DNA from: Haloterrigena sp. KLK7
GTDB lineage: Archaea; Halobacteriota; Halobacteria; Halobacteriales; Natrialbaceae
Assembly: GCF_037914945.1 (NCBI RefSeq)
Contig: NZ_CP149787.1
Location: forward strand, 806,001 to 870,000
Length of the DNA stretch: 64,000 bases
Direction of reading: 5' to 3'
Shown: positions 53,014-61,112 of the stretch, piece by piece
Numbering within the stretch: the first letter of the stretch is position 1
Layout of the letters: the number at the start of each line of letters is the position of its first letter
Program-made: the position numbers and the translations under genes
The notes under the pieces: model-generated
Told to the model about the DNA's origin: nothing
Database searches by the model: none
Seen by the model: the letters and a program-made list of their open reading frames with translations, nothing else

Positions 53014-53166
53014 ATGACATACAGCTGTTCGAACTGTGACGACTCGTTCCAGTCTGCCGCCGGCGTCACCCAGCACGTCGCGCTCCACCACAACACCTGT
53101 GCCGTCTGTGACGACTCGTTCGACGAAACCGACGAATTGCGCGAACACATCCACTCGAGTCACTGA
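53014..53166 (+). CDS. 50-residue C2H2 zinc-finger microprotein
   Basis: Two C2H2 fingers in 50 residues: CSNCDDSFQSAAGVTQHVALHH and CAVCDDSFDETDELREHIHSSH, with the classic hydrophobic positions. Likely a DNA- or protein-binding module. It lies between CobW2's unknown partner and the second flavoprotein. Confidence 0.85.
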   Translation: MTYSCSNCDDSFQSAAGVTQHVALHHNTCAVCDDSFDETDELREHIHSSH

Positions 53167-53214
53167 CGCGAACTCGGAACCGCTCGAGTCCGTTTTTTCT
53201 GCCCGATCGCTCCC

Positions 53215-54510
53215 TCAGCAGTCGCAGTAGTCCGGCTCGCAGCACTCGAGGTCTTCGAGGAACATCCGCTTCTCTCGGTACTCCTCGAGCGGATCGGTGT
53301 CGACGCCGAGTCGGTCGCCGACGGTCTCGGCGACGACGGCGAACCGCTGGCGGAACTTGTAGATGAAACAGAACTGCTGACCGTCGTGGGCGACCTGTGG
53401 CCCGACCAGAAAGAGGCCAGGTGTCTCGGTCGACTCGTCGCGGTCGGTCAGCGCCGGCGCGCCGCCGTCGAACGCGAAGAGGTCGTCGACGACGGCGAGA
53501 CTTCCCTCGAACCCGGTCGCAAGTAGCGGCGGCGCCCGCGAGCGGAACGCGTCGCCGTCGGCCGTCCGGACGACGTACTCGTCGCCGTCGGCCCTGACCG
53601 GACCTCGTCGCTCGCGCTCGATCGCCTCGACGCGCGCGTCGGTGACGAGATCGATCGGCCGCCCCTCGGTGAGCGCCGACTCGAGCCGATCGCTCGTTCG
53701 CGGCGAGAGCACCTCGCTGGGGTCGGAACTGCGGTACTGCCAGGGGCCGTCACCGTCGAGAACGGTGACCGAGCAGCCGGTATCGGCGAGCCCGAGCGCC
53801 GCGTCGATGCCGCTCTCCGCGCCGCCGACGATGACGACGTCGTCGGTGATCGGCCCGGCCGCGCCGGCGCCGTCGGCCGCGATCCGCGCTGGCTCGCGGT
53901 CCGCGTCGCTCGCAGCGCGCTCGGCTTCGGCGTTCCGTTCGTCCTCGTCGATCGACCACTGGCCCGCGTAGGACGCCCACGAATCGACGGTCGAGACGTG
54001 GACCGCGTGGTCGGCGCCCGAGAGGGAGCCGTCGGACGGATACTGGTACTGGCCCGCCGCCCAGACGACGTACTCGGCCTCGATCGGCCCCTCACTCGTC
54101 TCGAGAGTGAAGCCGCCCGCCTCGTCGCCAGCGGCCGATCGATCGGCCGTCTCGTCGTCGGGAACGACGCGGTCGACTTCGACGCCGCCGTAGATCGGCA
54201 ACTCGTGGAACGTCGCGACGGCCTCGAGGTAGTCGGCGTACTGCTCCCCCGTCGGGTGTTCGCAGTCCAGCGCGAGCGCGGGCGAGGTGTCGGTCGTGAC
54301 CGCGTTCAGATCGCGCACTCCGAAGGCGTTAGCGGGGAACGACGGCGTCAGGAGCCGCATCTCGTCGGGCCACTGCCGGAACGAGGCGCCGATGCAGTCG
54401 CGCTCGAGGACGACGTGTTCCGTCTCGAGGGCGTCGAGTGCGACCGCCGTGCCGATTCCGGCGGGACCGGCGCCGACGATCGCGACGTCGATCGTACGTG
54501 GGAGTGTCAT
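53215..54510 (-). CDS. FAD-dependent oxidoreductase with C-terminal cysteine cluster
   Basis: 431 residues. FAD motif VDVAIVGAGPAGIGTAVAL; the following GASFRQWPDEMRLLTPSF resembles flavin-containing monooxygenases. The NAD(P) motif is VVIVGGAESGIDAALGLAD. An unusual tail reads LECCEPDYCDC, four cysteines that could bind metal or form redox disulfides. AT-rich spaced motif 28 bases upstream of the start. A linked metal-stress oxidoreductase is plausible given the neighbours. Confidence 0.85.
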   Translation of the reverse strand: MTLPRTIDVAIVGAGPAGIGTAVALDALETEHVVLERDCIGASFRQWPDEMRLLTPSFPANAFGVRDLNAVTTDTSPALALDCEHPTGEQYADYLEAVATFHELPIYGGVEVDRVVPDDETADRSAAGDEAGGFTLETSEGPIEAEYVVWAAGQYQYPSDGSLSGADHAVHVSTVDSWASYAGQWSIDEDERNAEAERAASDADREPARIAADGAGAAGPITDDVVIVGGAESGIDAALGLADTGCSVTVLDGDGPWQYRSSDPSEVLSPRTSDRLESALTEGRPIDLVTDARVEAIERERRGPVRADGDEYVVRTADGDAFRSRAPPLLATGFEGSLAVVDDLFAFDGGAPALTDRDESTETPGLFLVGPQVAHDGQQFCFIYKFRQRFAVVAETVGDRLGVDTDPLEEYREKRMFLEDLECCEPDYCDC

Positions 54511-54537
54511 CTGTTGCTAGTACTTGTCGGTCCGCTA

Positions 54538-54567
54538 TTAACAATACCTATAGTTATCTTACTAATA
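54538..54567. promoter_or_regulatory. AT-rich spaced motif upstream of the second flavoprotein
   Basis: TTAACAAT, 14 bases, TACTAATA on the plus strand, in the 54510 promoter but inverted relative to gene direction compared with the other two copies. Third of three, same 22-base spacing. Confidence 0.6.
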
Positions 54568-54697
54568 TATCATAACTAGGCCTCCTTCTTTATTATGACC
54601 GGCCTCAGAGACATCCGCGGAAAGCAGGACTTTTGGCGGCAGGTAGATTGAAACACGTAGTGATGAATCCAATTTCGCTCGAGCGGAGGTGGTCCCG

Positions 54698-55648
54698 ATG
54701 ACGACCGATATCACCGAAATCACCGTGATCGGAGACGACGACACGGGACTGGTCGCCAACGTGACCAGCCTCCTGTTCGAGCGCGGAATCAACATCGAGG
54801 ACCTCGATCAGGCGGTCCGCGACGGCGTCTTCCGGATGTATCTCGCCGTCGATACCGCTGAGATGGTCTGTACCGAGGAGACGCTCCGCGAGGACCTCCA
54901 CGAGCTGGGCGACGACCTCGGACTCGACGTTCAGGTTCGGTTCCCCGCCGACCGCGAGACTCAGCAGATCGCCGTTCTCGGAACGAAGGAGAGCCACTGT
55001 CTCGAGGCCATCTTCGAGGCGTGGGCCAACGACGAACTCGGCGCCGACATCGGCGTCGTCATCGGGAACCACGACGACCTCCAACCGCTGGCGGAGCACT
55101 ACGACGTCCCCTTCCACGACATCGGCGACGAGAAGGGCCAGCAGAACGAGGACGAACTGCTCGAGTTGCTCGCCGAGTACGACGTCGACCTGATCGTGCT
55201 CGCGCGGTACATGCGCATCCTCTCGCCTAACGTCGTCTTCCGCTACGAGGACCGCATCATCAACGTCCACCCCTCCCTGCTGCCCGCGTTCCCTGGGGCC
55301 GAAGCGTACCGTCAGGCCCTAGAGGAGGGCGTCCGCGTCGCGGGCGTCACCGCCCACTACGTGACGACCGATCTGGACCAGGGGCCGATCATCACGCAGC
55401 GCGCGTTCGACGTCCCCGACGACGCCGACTTGGACGACATGAAACGTCGCGGCCAGCCCCTCGAGGCCGACGCCCTCCTCGAGGCGGTCAAACTCCACCT
55501 GAACGGCGACGTCTCGGTCCACCGCGGCCGGACCTCGGTCCGGGAGAACGGCACCGACTACCAGCTCGGCCTCCCCGAGGAGATCGACGAGGTCACGCCG
55601 GACCGTCCGGTCGACGGCATCGGCGACGTCGTCGCGAAGGAGCAGTAG
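54698..55648 (+). CDS. purU: Formyltetrahydrofolate deformylase PurU
   Basis: 316 residues from ATG 54698. Residues 5-85 are an ACT domain (ITVIGDDDTGLVANVTSLLFERGINIEDL). Then the formyltransferase-fold catalytic domain: IAVLGTKESHCLEAIF, NHDDLQPLAEHYDVPFHD, the catalytic region LARYMRILSPNVVFRY, INVHPSLLPAFPGAEAYRQAL and DLDQGPIITQ. Hydrolyses 10-formyl-tetrahydrofolate to formate. In archaea it can balance C1-folate pools and supply formate for purine synthesis. No regulator evident. Confidence 0.93.
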   Translation: MTTDITEITVIGDDDTGLVANVTSLLFERGINIEDLDQAVRDGVFRMYLAVDTAEMVCTEETLREDLHELGDDLGLDVQVRFPADRETQQIAVLGTKESHCLEAIFEAWANDELGADIGVVIGNHDDLQPLAEHYDVPFHDIGDEKGQQNEDELLELLAEYDVDLIVLARYMRILSPNVVFRYEDRIINVHPSLLPAFPGAEAYRQALEEGVRVAGVTAHYVTTDLDQGPIITQRAFDVPDDADLDDMKRRGQPLEADALLEAVKLHLNGDVSVHRGRTSVRENGTDYQLGLPEEIDEVTPDRPVDGIGDVVAKEQ

Positions 55649-55733
55649 CGAGTCGGACCGGTCGAGCGCCGATCGGGAGCGTTCCGCACTGCCGTCTCGC
55701 AGTGCGATTCGCGGTTTTCGAGTCCGCGTCGAA

Positions 55734-55892
55734 CTACGACTCCCAGCTCTCGAGGCAGTCGTCGCTACAGAAGTGTTCGTAGACCGTCTCGCCGTCCTCG
55801 ACGGTTGTCACGACGCGGTGGTCGGAAGACGATGCAACGGGGTCGCCACACGCTCGGCACTCCTGTGAGTCCTCGTCCGTCGAATCAGCCAT
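55734..55892 (-). CDS. 52-residue zinc-ribbon microprotein
   Basis: Reading the minus strand from 55892: MADSTDEDSQECRACGDPVAS, then VEDGETVYEHFCSDDCLESWES. Two CxxC-like pairs (CRAC and CSDDC) form a zinc site similar to DUF7576-type haloarchaeal microproteins. Convergent with purU. Confidence 0.8.
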   Translation of the reverse strand: MADSTDEDSQECRACGDPVASSSDHRVVTTVEDGETVYEHFCSDDCLESWES

Positions 55893-55998
55893 TAGGTGAG
55901 TGAAGGGACAAGACCCACTTCAACGCACCTATCGCGGCTGATACGGCCACCGGCCGACGAATCCGCCCGCTGAGCGGATCTGACGGCGAAAACCGCGC

Positions 55999-56406
55999 TC
56001 AGAGCTGCTCGGGATCGACCGTCACGTCCTCGAACAGCGGGTGGAGGTCGTCGTCGAGCTGGGACGTGAGATCCCGGACCTCGCCGTCCGTGAGCGCGGC
56101 GGCGACGGCGTCGGTGACCGCCTCGGCGAACTGCTCGGCGTCGTCGGGTTCGACGTCGGTGTCGCGGAGGTGTTCACCCACGCGGTCGACGAACGCCTCG
56201 CGGTCGTAGCCGGCGCCGTCGTGGTCGGCGTCCTCGAGAGTCCGCGCCAGCTCATCGGGCAACTGGGCGGCGACGTCCTCGGCCTCGCCGCCGGTCAGGG
56301 TCTCGCCGAGGGTCGCGAGGACGGCCTCGCTGGCCGCCTGCGCGCGATCCATCGACTCGAGGTGGCCGGCCTCCTGTACGAGCGAGTAGAACTCGTTTTC
56401 CTGCAT
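55999..56406 (-). CDS. DUF2267-family protein, copy 1
   Basis: 135 residues, acidic and all-helical, containing ASEAVLATLGETLTGGEAEDVAAQLPDELARTL and the second repeat AVTDAVAAALTDGEVRDLTSQLDDDLHPLF. DUF2267 proteins contain this duplicated helical pattern and are often stress-related; function is unknown. A paralogue lies 134 bases away on the same strand. Confidence 0.85.
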   Translation of the reverse strand: MQENEFYSLVQEAGHLESMDRAQAASEAVLATLGETLTGGEAEDVAAQLPDELARTLEDADHDGAGYDREAFVDRVGEHLRDTDVEPDDAEQFAEAVTDAVAAALTDGEVRDLTSQLDDDLHPLFEDVTVDPEQL

Positions 56407-56540
56407 ACGCGGGCGTTCGACGGTGATCAGTTTCGAAATTAGGCACGCAGATACAAGGACGGCGAAGCGACACCTCGAGCGGGCGACGGCGCGACCTGAC
56501 GGGGTAACGGCGCGGCCTCGGTGGACGACTGCCGACGGCG

Positions 56541-56981
56541 CTACCGGCCGCTCTCGCCGCCGGTGAACAGCGATTCGACGTCTTCGGGGAGCTGTGAGCG
56601 AACGCCGCGTTGCTCCTCGCGGGGGATCGTCTCCTGCAGCGCCTCCGTGACGGCTTCGACGCGGGGCCGGAGTTCGTCCGTCTCGTCGGGGATTCCGCCG
56701 CCCGCGTAGTCGGCCGCGCGGTCGCGGACGCGTTCGACGAACGCCGCTCGAGAGATCGATTCGGCGGCCTCGCCGTCGGTGTCGCTCTCGTCATCGCCGG
56801 CGCGCTCGCTCGCGTCGGTCAGCGTCGACGCGTACTCGCCGGGGAGGTACTCGGCGACGTCTTCGGCCTGCCCGCTCGAGAGCGTCTCGCCGAGGGTCTC
56901 GAGGGTCGCCGCGGTGATCGGTTCCGGGTCGTCGATCTCGCCGGCCCGCGTGACGCGGTCGTGGAAGTCGGATTCGTCCAT
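56541..56981 (-). CDS. DUF2267-family protein, copy 2
   Basis: 146 residues with the same two helical repeats as copy 1: TLETLGETLSSGQAEDVAEYLPGEYASTL and VEAVTEALQETIPREEQRGVRSQLPEDVESLF. An acidic linker separates them. Overlaps nothing and probably shares a transcript with copy 1. Confidence 0.85.
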   Translation of the reverse strand: MDESDFHDRVTRAGEIDDPEPITAATLETLGETLSSGQAEDVAEYLPGEYASTLTDASERAGDDESDTDGEAAESISRAAFVERVRDRAADYAGGGIPDETDELRPRVEAVTEALQETIPREEQRGVRSQLPEDVESLFTGGESGR

Positions 56982-57141
56982 CTCGACTCACCGTCGAACC
57001 CTAGAACGTTCCCGCCACTACCGGCGTTGCCATCGATTGCAAGCGTGGCTCGAGACTGTCAAAATCAAGGAGCAACGCGCTCGAAACGCGGGTTCCGGCG
57101 ACAGTAGGCTTATCGACGACGACGGCGTAGTGTGCTATGTC

Positions 57142-58449
57142 ATGGCACAACGAGAGGTTCAACAGGAACTGTCCGTCGACCAGTACACGCTCGGTCTCGT
57201 CGGTCCGGATCAGGAGTGGGCGGGCACCGTCGCGGACGGCGGGACGATCGAGACGTACACGCCGCCGGGCTGTTGGGGTCCGATGGTGACGCCCGAGTTC
57301 CGCGGCGGCCACGAAGTCACGCGGCCGATCCGCGTCGAGGGCGCCGAGGTCGGCGACGCCGTCGCCTTGCACATCCGGGACGTCGAGGTGACGAGCATGG
57401 CGACCAGCACGGGCTCGATGGCCGAGCGCGAGGACGCCTTTTACGACGACCCGTTCGTCGATCACCGCTGTCCCGAATGCGGGACCGAATGGCCCGAGAC
57501 GACCGTCGAGGGCACGGGCGAGGAAGCGATCAAGTGCGCCGAGTGCGGCGCCAACGCCTCCTCCTTTGGCTTCGAGTACGGCTACACCGTCGCCTTCGAC
57601 GACGACCGCACCGTCGGGATCACGCTCGACGAGGACGGCGCCCACGAACTCGCGAAAAACGCCGACGAGGTGATGGACATCCCCGAGAACTCGCGCCAGC
57701 ACCCCATCCTGCTGTACGAACCAGGCGAGATGCCCGGCACGCTGGGTCGTCTGCGACCGTTCATCGGCAACGTCGGAACGACGCCGTCGATCACGATGCC
57801 CGACTCGCACAACGCGGGCGACTTCGGCCAGTACCTCATCGGCGCCGAGCACGACTACGGCCTCGAGAGCGAGGACGAACTCGAGGCCCGCACCGACGGC
57901 CACATGGACATTCCCCAGGTGCGGCCGGGCGCGACCCTGCTCTGTCCGGTCGAGATCGACGGCGCCGGCGTCTACGTCGGTGACCTGCACGCGAACCAGG
58001 GCGACGGGGAACTCTCCCTGCACACGACCGACGTGAGCGGCACCGTCCGGATGGACGTCGAGGTCATCGACGACCTCGAGCTCGACGGTCCCGTCCTGCT
58101 GCCGCCCGAGGAGGACCTGCCCTTTATCAGCAAACCCTACAGCGAGGACGAACGCGAGGCGGGTCGCGAACTCGGCGCCGAACACGGCGTCGATATCGAG
58201 GACGACATGGGCCCGATCCAGGTGATCGGCTCCGGCGCGACGGTCAACGACGCGACACAGAACGCCTTCGACCGCGCCACGAAACTGCTGGACATGAGCG
58301 AAGGGGAGGTCCGCTCGCGGTGTACGTTCACCGGCGGCGTCCAGATCGGTCGGCTGCCGGGCGTCGTCCAACTCGACATGCTCGCGCCGCTGGACGTGCT
58401 CGAGGACCGCGGCATGGCGCATCTGGTGCGCGACCAGTACGGGCTGTAG
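57142..58449 (+). CDS. Acetamidase/formamidase family amidohydrolase with zinc-ribbon insertion
   Basis: 435 residues from ATG 57142. Family signatures: TYTPPGCWGPMVTPEFRGGHEVTRPIRVEGAEVGDAVALHI, IGNVGTTPSITMPDSHNAGDFG, ATLLCPVEIDGAGVYVGDLHANQGDGELS. It hydrolyses amides, releasing ammonia and a short acid. Four cysteines (C110, C113, C132, C135) in CPEC and CAEC pairs form an inserted zinc-ribbon that I do not recall as typical of the family. Convergent with the SAMP-like gene at 58673 across a repeat. Confidence 0.88.
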   Translation: MAQREVQQELSVDQYTLGLVGPDQEWAGTVADGGTIETYTPPGCWGPMVTPEFRGGHEVTRPIRVEGAEVGDAVALHIRDVEVTSMATSTGSMAEREDAFYDDPFVDHRCPECGTEWPETTVEGTGEEAIKCAECGANASSFGFEYGYTVAFDDDRTVGITLDEDGAHELAKNADEVMDIPENSRQHPILLYEPGEMPGTLGRLRPFIGNVGTTPSITMPDSHNAGDFGQYLIGAEHDYGLESEDELEARTDGHMDIPQVRPGATLLCPVEIDGAGVYVGDLHANQGDGELSLHTTDVSGTVRMDVEVIDDLELDGPVLLPPEEDLPFISKPYSEDEREAGRELGAEHGVDIEDDMGPIQVIGSGATVNDATQNAFDRATKLLDMSEGEVRSRCTFTGGVQIGRLPGVVQLDMLAPLDVLEDRGMAHLVRDQYGL

Positions 58450-58474
58450 GCGAGAAACGGCTCGGCGGTCGTAA

Positions 58475-58624
58475 TGCGGTGGCGCGCGCTGAATCGGGGT
58501 GAGGCGTGCGAGGTCCTCCCGTCAGTTGGACCTCGGTAAGCGAGCGGTGATCGAAGGGAACCGCGAGTCACTGACGAACCCCGATTCGATATCGTGCGAG
58601 CGAATCGGGTGGGGAGGGTGTGGC
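58475..58624 (+). repeat. Dispersed intergenic repeat, copy B
   Basis: Carries the same ordered blocks as copy A (44202-44427): TGCGGTGGCGCGCGCTG at 58475, CGTGCGAGGTC at 58505 and a block matching 25 of 27 bases at 58598-58624. Copy A is inverted and has longer spacing. Both lie in convergent intergenic gaps. Confidence 0.55.
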
Positions 58625-58672
58625 CTTCCTAGCTGCCGCGTGAGCAGTGCCTCGATCGCCCAATTACCCGGA

Positions 58673-58954
58673 TCATAGCGAAACGTCTCGAGAGCCGCCC
58701 TGAACCGCGGGCATTAGCGCCAGCGACGCGTCGCTCGGAACCGGTTCGTCGAGGCCCGCGCGCTCGTCGTCGACCGTCACCCTGACGCTCGGCCGCACCG
58801 TCTCACCGTCGTAGAGCTGTGACTCCGCTCGCGGATACGCGTCGACGAACGCCGCGATGGCGTCCGCGGCGGTGCCGCCAGACCACTCGAGCGTGACCGT
58901 CTTCTGGCCGGTCGCGCTCCGGAGCGGGCCGTAGACCGTGATCTCGGTTTCCAT
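58673..58954 (-). CDS. Ubiquitin-like (MoaD/ThiS-type) protein with residues after the di-glycine
   Basis: 93 residues. Beta-grasp pattern: METEITVYGPLRSATGQKTVTLEWSGGTAADAIAAFVDAYPRAESQLY, then ASLALMPAVQGGSRDVSL. The GG is followed by six residues, unlike the first SAMP copy which ends in GG. Either a protease matures it, as for some ubiquitin-like proteins, or it has another role. Flanked by unrelated genes. Confidence 0.75.
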   Translation of the reverse strand: METEITVYGPLRSATGQKTVTLEWSGGTAADAIAAFVDAYPRAESQLYDGETVRPSVRVTVDDERAGLDEPVPSDASLALMPAVQGGSRDVSL

Positions 58955-59039
58955 ACTACCCGTTCGGTGACGGAAGACATATAGAACGTGACGCGGGTCG
59001 TTGTTCGTCTGATCGCGAAAATCGAAACCGAATCGGTCG

Positions 59040-59246
59040 TCAGTCGTCGCTGGGTTCGGCGCCGGCCGCGTTCGTCGCCGTCGCGTCTTCCCGGCCGGAC
59101 CAGTCCGAGGAGAACGCCGACGCGAGCGTGAAGTAGAGCATCACGAGGACGAACAGCCCCAGCACGGCGCTCGCGACGGTCCCGATCCCGGACGTGAGGT
59201 TGAACAGGACGATACCCGCTGCGATTCCGCTGGCGGTGAGAGACAT
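59040..59246 (-). CDS. Small membrane protein of unknown function
   Basis: 68 residues from ATG 59246: MSLTASGIAAGIVLFNLTSG starts the first helix, followed by VASAVLGLFVLVMLYFTLASAFSS, then an acidic Ala/Asp tail. Two membrane segments. No family recognised. Earlier starts add charged residues and are unlikely. Confidence 0.7.
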   Translation of the reverse strand: MSLTASGIAAGIVLFNLTSGIGTVASAVLGLFVLVMLYFTLASAFSSDWSGREDATATNAAGAEPSDD

Positions 59247-59401
59247 TTGCGCTCGTTCGAATGTGGTTCGGCCCTCAATATGAGGGTTACTTCTCCGGAT
59301 CCGGGTGCTGATCGCTACCACAGCGCTCACTTCGGTGGCGGTCTCGCTCGACGAGTCGGTCGTCGGTCCGAGAACTGCCGGTCAGTCGCGGTCCGGTCGA
59401 A

Positions 59402-60421
59402 CTAGAGGCGTCTGACCGCGCCGATCGCGCTCGAGAGCGGCGGCGCGTCGAACAGTTCTCTGCCGGTGTAGGCGTTGGCGCCGGCGCAGTAGAGGTCGCG
59501 GGCGGTCTCGACGACCTCGTCGTCGAGCGGTTCGGGTTCCTCGTCGCACAGCGACTTCCAGTCGGCGACGTCGGTCCGTTTCGCCTCGGCCTTGGCCTCG
59601 TCGACGGCCTCGACCCAGTCGGGCTGGGTGCGCTTGTGGTACTGCCGGAGGACCTCCTTCGAGAGCTGCGTGCCCTCGTAGCTGAAGCGGTTCTCGTCGA
59701 ACGTGCCGACGACGTCCGCGACGCGGATCTCGCCCTGATAGTAGCAACACTCGATCTTCCCGTCTTCGTGGGTCAACCCGGCCGACTCGGCCTGCTCGGT
59801 GACGATCCGGTTGACCTCGCGAGCGACCGACTCGAGCTCCTCGATATCGGCCCGGCCGGCGATCTCGTCGGCCTCCGCGCGGTCGAGTTGCCGGTCGCTC
59901 TCCTCGTACTTCGTCGTGAACTCGACGATCGGCTCCTCGAGGTCGACGGCCTCGTCGGGCCACTCGTCGAAGGCGAGACCGTGGTCTTCGGGCTCGGTCC
60001 GACGGCGCAGACTCGAGCCGACGGGAACTCGGTTCCGGAAGACGATCTCCAGCGGGACGAGGTAGTTCTCGCCCGCATCGGCGTGGTAGCTGTCGTACTC
60101 GTACTCTCGACCCTCGTGGGGGAGGTCGGGGACCTGCGTCAGCTCGATGGCCATCTCCCAGGGCGGACTGGAAGTCTCCTCGAGCGGGACGACCTCGCCC
60201 GACTCGACGACGCCGCGGTAGTGGGTCGAGACGCCTTCCGACTCGAGCAGTTCGAAGTTGAACGCGCCCATCGTACAGAGGCTCGCGCCCTTGTCGGGGA
60301 TGCGATCGGGCATCTGGCCCCAGTCGAAGACGGAGTAGGCGTCGGTGAAGACGAACGACCCCTCGCCGAGTTCCTCGTCGGTCGCTTCCTGCTCGATCCG
60401 GAACTCCTTGACGCTCGTCAC
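59402..60421 (-). CDS. purC: Phosphoribosylaminoimidazole-succinocarboxamide synthase
   Basis: 339 residues from the GTG at 60421, which has a Shine-Dalgarno 6 bases upstream; the 60430 GTG overlaps that SD. Signatures: GSFVFTDAYSVFDWGQMPDRIPDKG, FELLESEGVSTHYRGVVESGE, IVFRNRVPVGSSLRRR, and EDGKIECCYYQGEIRVADVVGTFDENRFSYEG. Longer than the bacterial enzyme by an insert around GREYEYDSYHADAGENYLV. Ligates aspartate to CAIR in purine synthesis. Same pathway as purS/purQ and purU but not clustered. Confidence 0.9.
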   Translation of the reverse strand: MTSVKEFRIEQEATDEELGEGSFVFTDAYSVFDWGQMPDRIPDKGASLCTMGAFNFELLESEGVSTHYRGVVESGEVVPLEETSSPPWEMAIELTQVPDLPHEGREYEYDSYHADAGENYLVPLEIVFRNRVPVGSSLRRRTEPEDHGLAFDEWPDEAVDLEEPIVEFTTKYEESDRQLDRAEADEIAGRADIEELESVAREVNRIVTEQAESAGLTHEDGKIECCYYQGEIRVADVVGTFDENRFSYEGTQLSKEVLRQYHKRTQPDWVEAVDEAKAEAKRTDVADWKSLCDEEPEPLDDEVVETARDLYCAGANAYTGRELFDAPPLSSAIGAVRRL

Positions 60422-60427
60422 GTGAGA

Positions 60428-60434
60428 CACCTCC
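60428..60434 (-). promoter_or_regulatory. Shine-Dalgarno that fixes the purC start
   Basis: GGAGGTG on the minus strand ends 6 bases before the GTG at 60421 and contains the GTG at 60430 within itself. It therefore favours the shorter protein. Confidence 0.6.
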
Positions 60435-60631
60435 GACGGGGGCGTACGTGACGTTCGAACGGTTTCGCTGTGAGAGCAGTCATACGCGACACCTCAGGAC
60501 GTGTCCGCCGCCGCAGTTCATACCCCAGTTGCCGTGGTCGGCCCCTAAGAAGGTTTCAGTATCGCGCAGGGGACTCCGGTCGGCGAGGCCGCGTCTCGAA
60601 CCGGAGTCCGAATCGATCGCTGGATTCCCGC

Positions 60632-60922
60632 TCACTCGCCGTCGACGGTCTCGAGCAGTTCTTCCGCGTCCCGCTGGAGCGGGTCCTCGAGGGCCGCGTC
60701 GTCGACGAGGTGGCGAAGGGCCGAATCGCACTGGGACGTCGCCATCGCTTCGAGCGCCTGCCGTCGATACCGGTCGGCGATGTCTCCTTCGCGGACGAGC
60801 GCCGCGAGCTCGTCGCACTCGTTGGCCGTCTTCAGTTCGCGGATCGCACCCGCGCGTTGCTCTTCGTCGGCCCCCTCGTCGAGGGCGAGGTCGATACACT
60901 CTTCCGGTGTCCGTGAGCTCAT
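60632..60922 (-). CDS. HEAT-repeat-like helical protein
   Basis: 96 residues from ATG 60922. Two to three alternating helix pairs: CIDLALDEGADEEQRAGAIRELKTANECDELAALVREGDIADRYRRQALEAMATSQCDSALRHLVDDAALEDPLQRDAEELLET, the pattern of short HEAT/ARM-like proteins. No further assignment. The upstream extension seen in frame is not protein-like. Confidence 0.75.
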   Translation of the reverse strand: MSSRTPEECIDLALDEGADEEQRAGAIRELKTANECDELAALVREGDIADRYRRQALEAMATSQCDSALRHLVDDAALEDPLQRDAEELLETVDGE

Positions 60923-61112
60923 AGACGACCGTTCGCGGTCACTGCCGATAACTTCGGGACCTGCGATCGACGGACGGGCAGCGGAACCGTTCGACGACGA
61001 CGGGCCGGGGAACTGACGTGACGCCGGCCCGTCCGCGAGTCCGCAAATTTTCGCGCTCTTCCTGTCCGTATCGGTGCAAAAGTCCGACACGGCTGGCGCT
61101 CCTTCGACGCGT

